Origin: Streptomyces caelestis
GTDB lineage: Bacteria > Actinomycetota > Actinomycetes > Streptomycetales > Streptomycetaceae
Assembly (NCBI RefSeq): GCF_014205255.1
Contig: NZ_JACHNE010000001.1
Span: 6,572,001-6,636,000 of the forward strand
Length of the DNA: 64,000 nucleotides
Reading direction: 5' to 3'
The stretch's first letter is position 1, and each line of letters begins with the position of its first letter. This document shows positions 33,750 to 42,061 of the stretch, one piece after another. A model generated the notes under the pieces. It ran no database searches and was not told where the DNA came from. It saw nothing but the letters and a program-made list of their open reading frames with translations. The translations under genes and the position numbers were made by a program.

Positions 33750-35453
33750 ATGCCCAGCGAGCCGCGCCCCGTCCCGTTCCGCATGCCCGAGCGGATCTTC
33801 GCGGAACTGGCCGCGGGAGGCGGCTCCGCACAGGCCGTCGCCTTCCTCGAACGGGCCGAGCGGGCGCGGAGGCTGCTGCTGCTGCGGACCCTGCTGGACC
33901 GGCTCGACACGCTCCGTACCCCGCTGAGCCCGGCCGCCGAGGCCTGGGACGTCCTCAAGGAGGCCGCCGCGCTGGCACCCGGGCCGGTCGACCGGCTGCT
34001 GCTCGCTCCGGCGACCGGCGGCTGGCTCGCCCACCTGCTGCGCCGGCTGCACGGCACGGCGTCGGGTCCGCCGTTGTGGGCGGAGGCCGGTTACTTGTGC
34101 GCCCTGGCCCTCGCGGCCTCCGTGCGGGCCGGTACGCAGGCGGACCTGCGGGTGCCCCTCACCGACGGCGGACTGTCGCTGCCGGGGCTGGGAAGGGCCC
34201 GACTCGCCGACGCCGAAGGGGGATCGACGGTCGGCCGCGCCCGTACGAGCGGGGGCGAACTGACGTTGTCCGGCCCGGCCCGGGACGGCGGCACCGTGTC
34301 GGTGACGGTCCGCCCGGCGACGCGGCCCCTGCCGGTACCGGCCGCGGACGCTCCCGGCCCGGGTGCCTGGATTCCCCTGCTTACCCTCACCCACCGCACC
34401 CCCACCGGCCCGGTCGCCATCCCCCTGGAAGATCTCGATCCCTACCGCGACCTGGACGACCCCCTCCCACCCGCCCGGCTCGACGCCGAGGAAGCCGAGG
34501 CGTGGCAGCGGCTGTTCGAGGAGGCCGTCGCCCTGCTGGCCGCGCCGGGCGGCGACGGACCCGGCCGGTTCGACCCCGGGGCGATCCGGGCCGTCGTGCC
34601 CTGGGGACGGACCGGCACACTGCCGCCCGCCCCGCCAACCGTCCTGGTCTCCGCTTCCAGCGGGGACTCCTTCGGGGCGATGGTGATCGCCCGTCCCTCG
34701 TCCGCCGTGGCCCTCGCCGAGACGCTGGTGCACGAGTTCCAGCACAGCAAGCTGGCCGCCCTCCTGCACCTCTTCCCGCTGCTCGACGACGACCGCGAGG
34801 AGCGCTACTACGCCCCCTGGCGGCCGGACCCGCGGCATCTGACCGGGCTGCTGCACGGCGCGTACGCCTTCACCGGTGTCACGGGCTTCTGGCGGGACCG
34901 CCTGGCCGGGGCGCGGGACGAGCGGGCGGCCGACACGGCCGGGTACCACTTCGCGCTGCGCCGGCTGCAGAGCCGTCTCGTCGTGCGGACCCTGCTGGTG
35001 GAGGGCCGTCTCACCCCGCAGGGCCGGGCCCTGGTGTCGGGCCTGGCCGGCACGCTCGACGGCTGGCTGCGCGAGCCGGTCCCGCATGCCGCCCTCACTC
35101 GTGCCCGTACGGCCGCCGCGCTGCACCGCACCGAGTGGCGGCTGCGCAACGTCGCCCCGCCCTCCTCGGGGCATGAAGGCCCCCGCTTACGTCCCGACCG
35201 CACCTCCTGGCCCGATGTGCGCACGCACGCCTTCGCCGCCCGCCCCCTCACCCCGCACACCGCGGACGAGTACCTGGCCGCCGGGAACGCGGCCGCCGCG
35301 CTCGCCCGGTATGCCGGGCAACGGGCCGCCGACCCCGCCGAGCCGCACGCCCTGGCCGGCTGGATCGTCGCCCGGGCCGCGCTCGGCCCGAGCCGGGCGA
35401 CGCGGCGCATGCTGGCCCGCCCGGAGCTGCTCCAGCCGCTGCCCAGCGGCTGA
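33750..35453 (+). CDS. Standalone HExxH peptide-modification protein (aKG-HExxH beta-hydroxylase-like)
   Basis: A 567-residue protein with the HExxH motif as LVHEFQHSKLAALLHLFPL near residue 327, followed by YYAPWRPDPRHLTGLLHGAYAF and FWRDRLAGARDERAADTAGY. This is the domain found at the C-terminus of FxsB radical SAM enzymes and in standalone 'HEXXH motif' putative peptide-modification proteins. Fused relatives have been described as 2-oxoglutarate-dependent peptide beta-hydroxylases, so despite the HExxH it is probably not a protease. No radical SAM cysteine motif is present. ATG at 33750 has GGAGG 6 nt upstream. It follows the FxsA-like peptide gene by 85 nt in the same direction; its natural substrate is probably that peptide. 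Confidence 0.75.
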   Translation: MPSEPRPVPFRMPERIFAELAAGGGSAQAVAFLERAERARRLLLLRTLLDRLDTLRTPLSPAAEAWDVLKEAAALAPGPVDRLLLAPATGGWLAHLLRRLHGTASGPPLWAEAGYLCALALAASVRAGTQADLRVPLTDGGLSLPGLGRARLADAEGGSTVGRARTSGGELTLSGPARDGGTVSVTVRPATRPLPVPAADAPGPGAWIPLLTLTHRTPTGPVAIPLEDLDPYRDLDDPLPPARLDAEEAEAWQRLFEEAVALLAAPGGDGPGRFDPGAIRAVVPWGRTGTLPPAPPTVLVSASSGDSFGAMVIARPSSAVALAETLVHEFQHSKLAALLHLFPLLDDDREERYYAPWRPDPRHLTGLLHGAYAFTGVTGFWRDRLAGARDERAADTAGYHFALRRLQSRLVVRTLLVEGRLTPQGRALVSGLAGTLDGWLREPVPHAALTRARTAAALHRTEWRLRNVAPPSSGHEGPRLRPDRTSWPDVRTHAFAARPLTPHTADEYLAAGNAAAALARYAGQRAADPAEPHALAGWIVARAALGPSRATRRMLARPELLQPLPSG

Positions 35454-35573
35454 CCGGGGGAGGAGCGGGGACGTCCCGGCCCGGGCTGATTGTCGTCAGG
35501 CGGACGCAAACAAGAGTTCGCCGAAACGCGCGAGCAGCGCGTCAACAGGCGTTCGGGTGGTCAGGATGGAGGC

Positions 35574-36797
35574 ATGGCATACCACGTCCACTCCGAGGCC
35601 GGGCGGCTGCGCCGTGTCATCCTGCACCGGCCCGATCTCGAGCTCAAAAGGCTCACCCCCAGCAACAAGACCTCGCTGCTCTTCGACGACGTGCTGTGGG
35701 TGCGCAGGGCCCGCGCCGAGCACGACGGGTTCGCCGACGTGCTGCGCGACCGGGGTGTCACCGTCCACCTCTTCGGTGACCTGCTGGCCGAGGCCCTTCA
35801 GGTCCCGGCGGCCAGGGCCCTCGTCCTGGACCGGGTCTTCGACGAGAAGGAGTACGGCCCGCTGGCCACCGACCATCTGAGAGCCGCCTTCGAGCACCTG
35901 CCCGGGGCGGAGCTGGCGGAGCTCCTGGTCGGCGGCATGACCAAGCGCGAGTTCCTCGACGTGCACCCGGAGCCGACCTCGGTGCGCTTCCACGTCATGG
36001 AGCTGGACGACTTCCTGCTGGGCCCCCTGCCCAACCACCTCTTCACCCGCGACACCTCCGCGTGGATCTACGACGGCGTCTCCATCAACGCCATGCGCTG
36101 GCCCGCCCGGCAGCGCGAGACCGTGCACTTCGAGGCGATCTACCGGCACCACCCGCTGTTCCGCGACGAGACCTTCCGCGTCTGGTCCGAGGGACAGGCC
36201 GACTACCCGTCCACCATCGAGGGCGGGGACGTCCTCGTCATCGGCAACGGGGCCGTGCTCATCGGCATGAGCGAGCGCACCACGCCCCAGGCCGTCGAGA
36301 TGCTCGCGCACAAGCTGTTCGCCGCCGGTTCCGCCGAGACGATCGTGGCCCTCGACATGCCCAAGCGGCGGGCCTTCATGCACCTCGACACGGTGATGAC
36401 GATGGTCGACGGCGACACCTTCACCCAGTACGCGGGGCTCGGCATGCTCCGCTCGTACACCATCGAACCGGGCGTCGGCGAGAAGGAGCTCAAGGTCACC
36501 GACCATCCGCCGGAGCACATGCACCGCGCGATCGCCGCCGCGCTCGGCCTGAACGAGATCCGGGTGCTGACCGCCACCCAGGACGTGCACGCGGCCGAAC
36601 GCGAGCAGTGGGACGACGGCTGCAACGTCCTGGCCGTCGAACCCGGCGTCGTGGTCGCCTACGAGCGGAACGCCACCACCAACACCCACCTGCGCAAACA
36701 GGGCATCGAGGTGATAGAGATCCCGGGCAGCGAACTCGGGCGGGGCAGGGGCGGGCCGCGGTGCATGAGCTGCCCGGTCGAACGGGAGCCCGTATGA
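35574..36797 (+). CDS. arcA: Arginine deiminase
   Basis: A 407-residue arginine deiminase, converting L-arginine to L-citrulline and ammonia. Family motifs: SEAGRLRRVILHRPDLELKR, LFTRDTSAWIYDG, IEGGDVLVIGNGAVLIGMSERT, FMHLDTVMTMVD, and the nucleophile Cys near the end in RGGPRCMSCPVER. ATG at 35574 follows GGATGGAGG. The next gene is ornithine carbamoyltransferase, giving the first two steps of the arginine deiminase pathway; carbamate kinase (arcC) is not in the window. Confidence 0.93.
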   Translation: MAYHVHSEAGRLRRVILHRPDLELKRLTPSNKTSLLFDDVLWVRRARAEHDGFADVLRDRGVTVHLFGDLLAEALQVPAARALVLDRVFDEKEYGPLATDHLRAAFEHLPGAELAELLVGGMTKREFLDVHPEPTSVRFHVMELDDFLLGPLPNHLFTRDTSAWIYDGVSINAMRWPARQRETVHFEAIYRHHPLFRDETFRVWSEGQADYPSTIEGGDVLVIGNGAVLIGMSERTTPQAVEMLAHKLFAAGSAETIVALDMPKRRAFMHLDTVMTMVDGDTFTQYAGLGMLRSYTIEPGVGEKELKVTDHPPEHMHRAIAAALGLNEIRVLTATQDVHAAEREQWDDGCNVLAVEPGVVVAYERNATTNTHLRKQGIEVIEIPGSELGRGRGGPRCMSCPVEREPV

Positions 36798-36888
36798 GCA
36801 CCCGGCCCCGACGTATAGACATGCTGGGTTCCGTATAGTATTCCAGTAGTCCTGCCGTCCCCGTACCGTCGTATCCCTGGAGCGCCCC
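36798..36888 (+). promoter_or_regulatory. arcA-argF intergenic region with a likely -10 element
   Basis: A 91-nt AT-richer gap containing CGTATAG twice (36813-36819 and 36831-36837). The second copy forms a strong -10-like TATAGT. A second promoter for the carbamoyltransferase gene is possible; I could not assign a -35 or a convincing ARG box. Confidence 0.35.
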
Positions 36889-37896
36889 ATGGCGACAGTC
36901 CCGACCGCCCTCGCCGGCCGCCACTTCCTCAAGGAGCTGGACTTCACCGAGGAGGAGTTCCGCGGTCTGGTCGAGCTGGCCGCCGAGCTGAAGGCCGCCA
37001 AGAAGGCCGGGACCGAGACGCAGTACCTGCGGGGCCGGAATATCGCGCTGATCTTCGAGAAGACCTCCACGCGTACCCGCTGCGCCTTCGAGGTCGCGGC
37101 CGCCGACCAGGGCGCCTCGACGACGTACCTCGACCCGTCCGGCTCACAGATCGGCCACAAGGAGTCGGTGCGGGACACCGCGCGGGTACTGGGCCGGATG
37201 TACGACGGGATCGAGTACCGGGGCGACAGCCAGCGGAAGGTGGAGGAGCTGGCGGCGCACGCCGGTGTGCCCGTCTACAACGGGCTCACCGACGACTGGC
37301 ACCCCACCCAGATGCTCGCCGACGTGCTGACCATGGCCGAGCACTGCGCCAAGCCGCTGACGGAGACCGTCTTCGCCTACCTGGGCGACGCCCGCTTCAA
37401 CATGGGCAACTCCTACCTGGTCACCGGCGCCCTGCTCGGCATGGACGTACGTATCGTCGCCCCGAAGGACTACTGGCCGGCCGAGGAGGTCGTCGACCGG
37501 GCCCGCGCCCTCGCCGCGACCAGCGGCGCTCGCATCACCCTCACCGAGACCCTGGACGAGGGTGTCCGGGGCGCCGACTTCGTCGCCACCGACGTCTGGG
37601 TCTCCATGGGCGAGCCGAAGGAGGTCTGGGCCGAGCGCATCACCGCCCTCGCCCCGTACGCCGTGACCATGGACGTCCTGCGCGCCACCGGCAACCCGGA
37701 CGTGAAGTTCCTGCACTGCCTGCCCGCCTTCCACGACCTCGGCACCAAGGTCGGCCAGGAGATCCACGCGGCCCACGGCCTGGAGTACCTGGAGGTCTCG
37801 GACGAGGTCTTCGAGTCGGCGCACTCCATCGTCTTCGACGAGGCGGAGAACCGTCTGCACACGATCAAGGCAGTGCTGGTCGCGACCCTCGGCTGA
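36889..37896 (+). CDS. arcB: Ornithine carbamoyltransferase (probably catabolic)
   Basis: A 335-residue ornithine carbamoyltransferase. Motifs: the carbamoyl-phosphate site FEKTSTRTRCAFEV (about residue 60), DWHPTQMLADVLTM (about 137), and the Cys-containing HCLPAFHD (about 276). The length and adjacency to arginine deiminase favour the catabolic ArcB direction (citrulline to ornithine plus carbamoyl phosphate). The sequence alone does not exclude an anabolic ArgF role. The ATG at 36889 follows a GGAG 8 nt upstream. Confidence 0.93.
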   Translation: MATVPTALAGRHFLKELDFTEEEFRGLVELAAELKAAKKAGTETQYLRGRNIALIFEKTSTRTRCAFEVAAADQGASTTYLDPSGSQIGHKESVRDTARVLGRMYDGIEYRGDSQRKVEELAAHAGVPVYNGLTDDWHPTQMLADVLTMAEHCAKPLTETVFAYLGDARFNMGNSYLVTGALLGMDVRIVAPKDYWPAEEVVDRARALAATSGARITLTETLDEGVRGADFVATDVWVSMGEPKEVWAERITALAPYAVTMDVLRATGNPDVKFLHCLPAFHDLGTKVGQEIHAAHGLEYLEVSDEVFESAHSIVFDEAENRLHTIKAVLVATLG

Positions 37897-37902
37897 ACCG
37901 CG

Positions 37903-38370
37903 TCAGGCCGACGGACGCCGCTGAGCCGGTATCACGGGCAGCCGGAACCACACCGCCTTGCCGGACTCGGTCGGCCGGTGCCCGCACGACGAGCTCAGGG
38001 CGCGGATCAGCAGCAGCCCGCGCCCGTGCTCCTGCCAGGGGTCGGGCACCTCGCCGGACGGACAGGTGAGATCGCCGGGCGGCTTCGGGTCGGTGTCGTG
38101 CACCTCGACCTGGCAGCCCGACGGCATCAGCTCCACCACCAGCTCGATCGGCGTCTCGCCGGAGGTGTGCTCCACGGCGTTCGCCACCAGCTCCGCCGTG
38201 AGCAGCTCCGCCGTGTCGCAGTCCGCTCCGTGCTCCAGCTCGGCCAGCGCCGTACGGACCAGGGTACGGGCCACGGGCACCGCCGCGGCGGTGTGCGGCA
38301 GCGCGACGCGCCAGGAGGCGGGGGCTGAGGGGAGTTCGTACAAGGCGGGTCCGTTCATGGAGCAGGACAT
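37903..38370 (-). CDS. Anti-sigma-factor-like ATP-binding protein (HATPase, RsbW type)
   Basis: A 155-residue GHKL/HATPase-c protein like the many Streptomyces anti-sigma kinases. N-box ELVANAVEHTSG, G1 box VHDTDPKPP and G2 box EHGRGLLLIRALSSSCGH are all present. The family binds a sigma factor or phosphorylates an anti-anti-sigma partner, but no partner gene is adjacent. ATG at 38370 is the most upstream plausible start after the promoter region; ATG at 38358 is possible. It converges with the carbamoyltransferase gene (6-nt gap). Confidence 0.85.
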   Translation of the reverse strand: MSCSMNGPALYELPSAPASWRVALPHTAAAVPVARTLVRTALAELEHGADCDTAELLTAELVANAVEHTSGETPIELVVELMPSGCQVEVHDTDPKPPGDLTCPSGEVPDPWQEHGRGLLLIRALSSSCGHRPTESGKAVWFRLPVIPAQRRPSA

Positions 38371-38678
38371 CCTGCTTTCAACCTTATGAATGGTACGGCG
38401 CTGCTCCTCGGGGGCGTCCGAGGGGCACCGCCGGGGGGCCGTCGGCCCCCTTGCCGCACGGCTTACCCAGGTGAACGCGGTGCCGCGCACAGCTGCTTCC
38501 GCCGTTACGCCGGTGTGGACGATCTGTGACGGATGTGACCGGCCCGGTTCACACCCGGCTCCCGTGGAAGTCCTACCCGGACGGCCTATCGCGCAGTCAT
38601 GACGACAGTCACGAATGAGTGATAACTTCGGGGGGTAGAGCTCAGTGAGGCAGTGCCCGCCCGAGGAGGCCGCCCGTC
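38371..38678. other. Divergent promoter region of the aryl-CoA island
   Basis: About 308 nt without a gene, between the minus-strand HATPase gene and the enoyl-CoA hydratase gene. It holds the promoter/operator at 38600-38628. Nothing else definite was seen. Confidence 0.5.
38600..38628 (+). promoter_or_regulatory. Promoter with the shared TGACGACAGTCA site
   Basis: -35 TGACGA (38600-38605), a 17-nt spacer, and -10 TAACTT (38623-38628). The -35 is part of the 12-mer TGACGACAGTCA (38600-38611), which occurs identically at 44581-44592 in the same position relative to another promoter of this island. It is a likely binding site for the local regulator, best guess PaaX. Confidence 0.6.
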
Positions 38679-39506
38679 ATGAGTCCCTTCACCGGCTCCG
38701 CCGCCCGCACCCCGAGCTGGGAGCACCTGCGCGTCGACCTCACCGACGGGGTCGCCACCGTCACCCTGGCCCGCCCCGAGAAGCTCAACGCGCTCACCTT
38801 CGGCGCCTACGCCGACCTGCGCGACCTGCTCGCGGAGCTGTCCCGGGAGCGGTCCGCGCGGGCCCTGGTGCTGGCCGGCGAGGGCCGCGGCTTCTGCTCC
38901 GGCGGCGATGTCGACGAGATCATCGGCACCACCCTGGGCATGGACACCGCCCAGCTCCTCGACTTCAACCGCATGACCGGCCAGGTGGTCCGCGCCATCC
39001 GGGAGTGCCCCTTCCCTGTGATCGCGGCGGTGCGGGGCGTGGCGGCCGGCGCCGGAGCGGTCCTCGCCCTGGCCGCCGACTTCCGCGTGGCCGACCCCAC
39101 GGCCCGCTTCGCCTTCCTCTTCACCCGCGTCGGCCTCTCCGGCGGCGACATGGGCGCGGCCTACCTCCTGCCCAGGGTCGTGGGCCTGGGCCACGCCACC
39201 CGCCTCCTGATGCTGGGCGACCCGGTCCGCGCCCCCGAGGCGGAGCGCATCGGCCTGATCAGCGAACTGACGGAGGAAGGCCGGGCGGATGAGGCAGCAC
39301 AAGAACTGGCCCGCCGCCTGGCAGACGGCCCAGCTCTGGCCTACGCCCAGACGAAGGCCCTCCTCACATCAGAACTGGACATGCCCCTGGCGGCATCGGT
39401 GGAACTCGACGCCTCCACCCAGGCCCTCCTGATGACAGGCGAGGACTACGCGGAGTTCCACGCGGCGTTCACAGAAAAGCGCCCTCCCAAATGGAGCGGA
39501 CGGTGA
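38679..39506 (+). CDS. Enoyl-CoA hydratase/isomerase family protein
   Basis: A 275-residue crotonase-fold enzyme: VATVTLARPEKLNALTFGAY, the oxyanion loop GEGRGFCSGGDVDEI, VAAVRGVAAGAGAVLALAADF (as AAVRGVAAGAG) and FLFTRVGLSGGDMGAAYLLPRVVG. The region where hydratases carry the catalytic Glu reads LSGGDMGAAY, so a specialised hydratase or hydrolase is likely. ATG at 38679 follows GAGGAGG. Its TGA overlaps the GTG of the monooxygenase gene. It probably acts on the non-aromatic CoA thioester that the monooxygenase/reductase makes. Confidence 0.88.
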   Translation: MSPFTGSAARTPSWEHLRVDLTDGVATVTLARPEKLNALTFGAYADLRDLLAELSRERSARALVLAGEGRGFCSGGDVDEIIGTTLGMDTAQLLDFNRMTGQVVRAIRECPFPVIAAVRGVAAGAGAVLALAADFRVADPTARFAFLFTRVGLSGGDMGAAYLLPRVVGLGHATRLLMLGDPVRAPEAERIGLISELTEEGRADEAAQELARRLADGPALAYAQTKALLTSELDMPLAASVELDASTQALLMTGEDYAEFHAAFTEKRPPKWSGR

Positions 39507-41866
39507 GTGAGTTGCCCTCAGGGGCGTGGGGCCGTGTCGATATGCGGCTCCGCCGCGGGGCGCGACCAGCCACAACCGACCCGCACCCGCAGGCCAAGCC
39601 CGACCACCCCCTACGCGTCGCCGTCATCGGCGGCGGCCCCGGAGGCCTCTACGCCGCCGCCCTCCTCAAACGCCTCGACCCCACCCGCGACATCACCGTC
39701 TGGGAACGAAACGCCCCTGACGACACCTTCGGCTTCGGCGTGGTCCTCTCGGAGGAAACCCTCGGCGGCATAGAACACGCGGACCCCCACGTCTACGAGG
39801 CCCTCCAGAGACACTTCATGCGCTGGGACGACATCGACATCGTCCACCGCAACACCCGCCACACCTCCGGAGGGCACGGTTTCGCCGCACTCGGCAGGAA
39901 ACACCTCCTGGAGATCCTCCACACCCGCTGTCGCGAACTCGGCGTCGGCCTCCGCTTCCACACCGGGGCCCCGAAGGAACTCCCGCAGACCCACGACCTG
40001 GTCATCGCGGCGGACGGCATCCACAGCACCACGCGCGAGGCCTACGCGGACGTCTTCCACCCCCGAATCACCCCGCACCGCTGCCGCTACATCTGGCTCG
40101 CCGCCGACTTCCCCTTCGACTCCTTCCGCTTCGAGACCGCCGAGACCGAACACGGCGTCATGCAGCTCCACGGCTACCCGTACGCCCCCGACGCCTCCAC
40201 CGTGATCATCGAGATGCGCGAGGAGGTCTGGCACGCGGCCGGCTTCGACGAACTCGGCGAGGCCGAGTCGATCGAACGCTGCGCCAAGATCTTCGCGGAA
40301 GCACTCCGCGGCCGTCCCCTGAAGTCCAACAACTCGGCCTGGACGACCTTCCGCACGGTCGTCAACGACCGCTGGTCGCACGGCAACGTCGTCCTCCTCG
40401 GCGACGCCGCCCACACCGCCCACTTCTCCATCGGCTCCGGCACCAAGCTCGCCGTCGAGGACGCCCTGGCCCTGGCCGCCTGTCTGGAGGAACAGGACTC
40501 ACTGGGCGAGGCCCTGACCGCCTACGAGGCGGAGCGGCGGCCCGTCGTCGCCTCCACGCAGCGCGCGGCCCGGGCCAGCCTGGAGTGGTTCGAGAACCTC
40601 GCCCTGTACCTGGACCAGCCGCCCCGCCAGTTCGCGTTCAATCTGCTCACCCGCAGCCGCCGCGTCACCCACGACAACCTGCGACTGCGTGACCGCCGCT
40701 TCACGGAGGCGGTGGAGCGCGAGTTCGGCTGCCCGCCCGGCACGCCCCCGATGTTCACCCCCTTCCGGCTGCGCGGCCTGACCCTGCGCAACCGGATCGT
40801 CGTCTCGCCCATGGACATGTACTCGGCGGCCGACGGCGTCCCCGGCGACTTCCACCTCGTCCATCTGGGCGCGCGGGCGCTGGGCGGGGCCGGGCTGGTG
40901 ATGACCGAGATGGTGTGCGTCAGCGAGGAGGGCCGGATCACGCCCGGCTGCGCCGGCCTCTACACCGGCCGGCAGGCCGAGGCATGGAAACGGATCACGA
41001 ACTTCGTGCATGCCCAGGCACCCGGCACCGCGATCGGCGTGCAGCTCGGCCACAGCGGCCGCAAGGGCTCCACGAAGCTGATGTGGGAGGGCATGGACGA
41101 GCCGCTGGACGAGGGCAACTGGCCGCTCGTGGCCGCGTCCGCGCTGCCGTACAAACCGTTCAGCCAGACTCCGCGCGAGTTGTCCCGCGCCCAACTGACC
41201 GACATCCGCGAGCAGTTCGCGGCCGCTGCCTGCCGCGCCGCCCGGGCCGGATTCGACCTGCTCGAACTGCACTGCGCCCACGGCTATCTGCTCTCCGGTT
41301 TCCTCTCCCCGCTGACCAACCGCCGTACCGACGCCTACGGCGGCTCGCTGGACAAGCGGCTCCGTTTCCCGCTGGAGGTGTTCGACGCCGTACGGAACGT
41401 CTGGCCGGGGGAGCGGCCCATGACCGTCCGGATCTCCGCCACCGACTGGGCCGAGGGCGGGACCACGGCCGAGGACGCCGTCGAGATCGCCCGGGCCTTC
41501 GCCGCGCACGGCGCCGACGCGATCGACGTGTCGACGGGGCAGGTCGTGGCGGACGAGCGGCCCGAGTTCGGGCGGTCGTACCAGACGCCGTTCGCGGACC
41601 GGATCCGGGGCGCCACCGGCATCCCGGTGATCGCGGTCGGCGCGATCTCCTCCTGGGACGACGTCAACTCCCTGATCCTGGCGGGCCGCACCGACCTGTG
41701 CGCCCTGGCCCGCCCCCACCTCTACGACCCGCACTGGACACTGCACGCGGCGGCCGAACAGGGCTACACGGGCCCCGGCGCCCTCTGGCCGACCCCCTAC
41801 CGCGCGGGCAGCCGCCGCCCCCAGACGGGCCGCACGGACGCACCGAAACCGCGGCTGAGCCTGTGA
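39503..41866 (+). CDS. Aryl-CoA monooxygenase/old-yellow-enzyme fusion (anthraniloyl- or salicylyl-CoA type)
   Basis: A 787-residue bifunctional flavoprotein. Residues about 35-400 are a group-A FAD monooxygenase: LRVAVIGGGPGGLYAAALLKR, DLVIAADGIHSTTRE and VVLLGDAAHTAHFSIGSGTKLA. Residues about 415-770 are an old-yellow-enzyme reductase: FRLRGLTLRNRIVVSPMDMY, GVQLGHSGRKGS, LLELHCAHGYLLSGFLSP, GSLDKRLRFPLEV. This fusion is known from 2-aminobenzoyl-CoA monooxygenase/reductase and salicylyl-CoA 5-hydroxylase. The nearby RidA and acyl-CoA ligase favour the anthraniloyl-CoA version. The GTG at 39503 overlaps the hydratase stop. Residues 6-30 are encoded by an interspersed repeat and look like an added N-terminal extension. 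Confidence 0.88.
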   Translation: MSELPSGAWGRVDMRLRRGARPATTDPHPQAKPDHPLRVAVIGGGPGGLYAAALLKRLDPTRDITVWERNAPDDTFGFGVVLSEETLGGIEHADPHVYEALQRHFMRWDDIDIVHRNTRHTSGGHGFAALGRKHLLEILHTRCRELGVGLRFHTGAPKELPQTHDLVIAADGIHSTTREAYADVFHPRITPHRCRYIWLAADFPFDSFRFETAETEHGVMQLHGYPYAPDASTVIIEMREEVWHAAGFDELGEAESIERCAKIFAEALRGRPLKSNNSAWTTFRTVVNDRWSHGNVVLLGDAAHTAHFSIGSGTKLAVEDALALAACLEEQDSLGEALTAYEAERRPVVASTQRAARASLEWFENLALYLDQPPRQFAFNLLTRSRRVTHDNLRLRDRRFTEAVEREFGCPPGTPPMFTPFRLRGLTLRNRIVVSPMDMYSAADGVPGDFHLVHLGARALGGAGLVMTEMVCVSEEGRITPGCAGLYTGRQAEAWKRITNFVHAQAPGTAIGVQLGHSGRKGSTKLMWEGMDEPLDEGNWPLVAASALPYKPFSQTPRELSRAQLTDIREQFAAAACRAARAGFDLLELHCAHGYLLSGFLSPLTNRRTDAYGGSLDKRLRFPLEVFDAVRNVWPGERPMTVRISATDWAEGGTTAEDAVEIARAFAAHGADAIDVSTGQVVADERPEFGRSYQTPFADRIRGATGIPVIAVGAISSWDDVNSLILAGRTDLCALARPHLYDPHWTLHAAAEQGYTGPGALWPTPYRAGSRRPQTGRTDAPKPRLSL
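39520..39590. repeat. 71-nt interspersed repeat, copy A (inside the monooxygenase gene)
   Basis: About 64 of 71 positions match, by hand count, the reverse strand of 56407-56477, with a 32-nt identical core that includes GCGGCTCCGCCGCGGGGCGC. Here it encodes part of the N-terminal extension (GAWGRVDMRLRRGARPATT). In the kinase gene the same DNA is read in another frame. Confidence 0.7.
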
Positions 41867-42061
41867 AGCCGACAGCGGCCCGTTGCGGGGAGCCGCGCCA
41901 CCGTCGATCAGCGCCCTGGGGGAAGTGAGCTGCGGGTCGGCCGGGAGGGAGTCCCTACTCGCTCTCAGTCCCCGTGAACTCGAGCAGATCGTCGCCGCTC
42001 TCCATGCGCGGAGGGGATGCATCACGACCCTCACGCCGCCGCAGCGGGACAGGGGACAAAA

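Noticed and set aside
33750..35453. The HExxH motif as a sign of a zinc metalloprotease
   Set aside because: The flanking blocks match the peptide-modification HExxH family fused to FxsB rather than a peptidase family, there is no signal peptide or protease domain, and a precursor-like peptide gene sits upstream.
36798..36888. ARG boxes (ArgR operator) before the carbamoyltransferase gene
   Set aside because: The repeated CGTATAG is AT-rich but does not fit the 18-bp ARG-box palindrome; better explained as a -10 element.
41880..42061. A short plus-strand ORF with SLLALSPRELEQIVAALHARR
   Set aside because: It runs into the paaX gene on the other strand, has no ribosome site, and loses coding character after about 30 residues.
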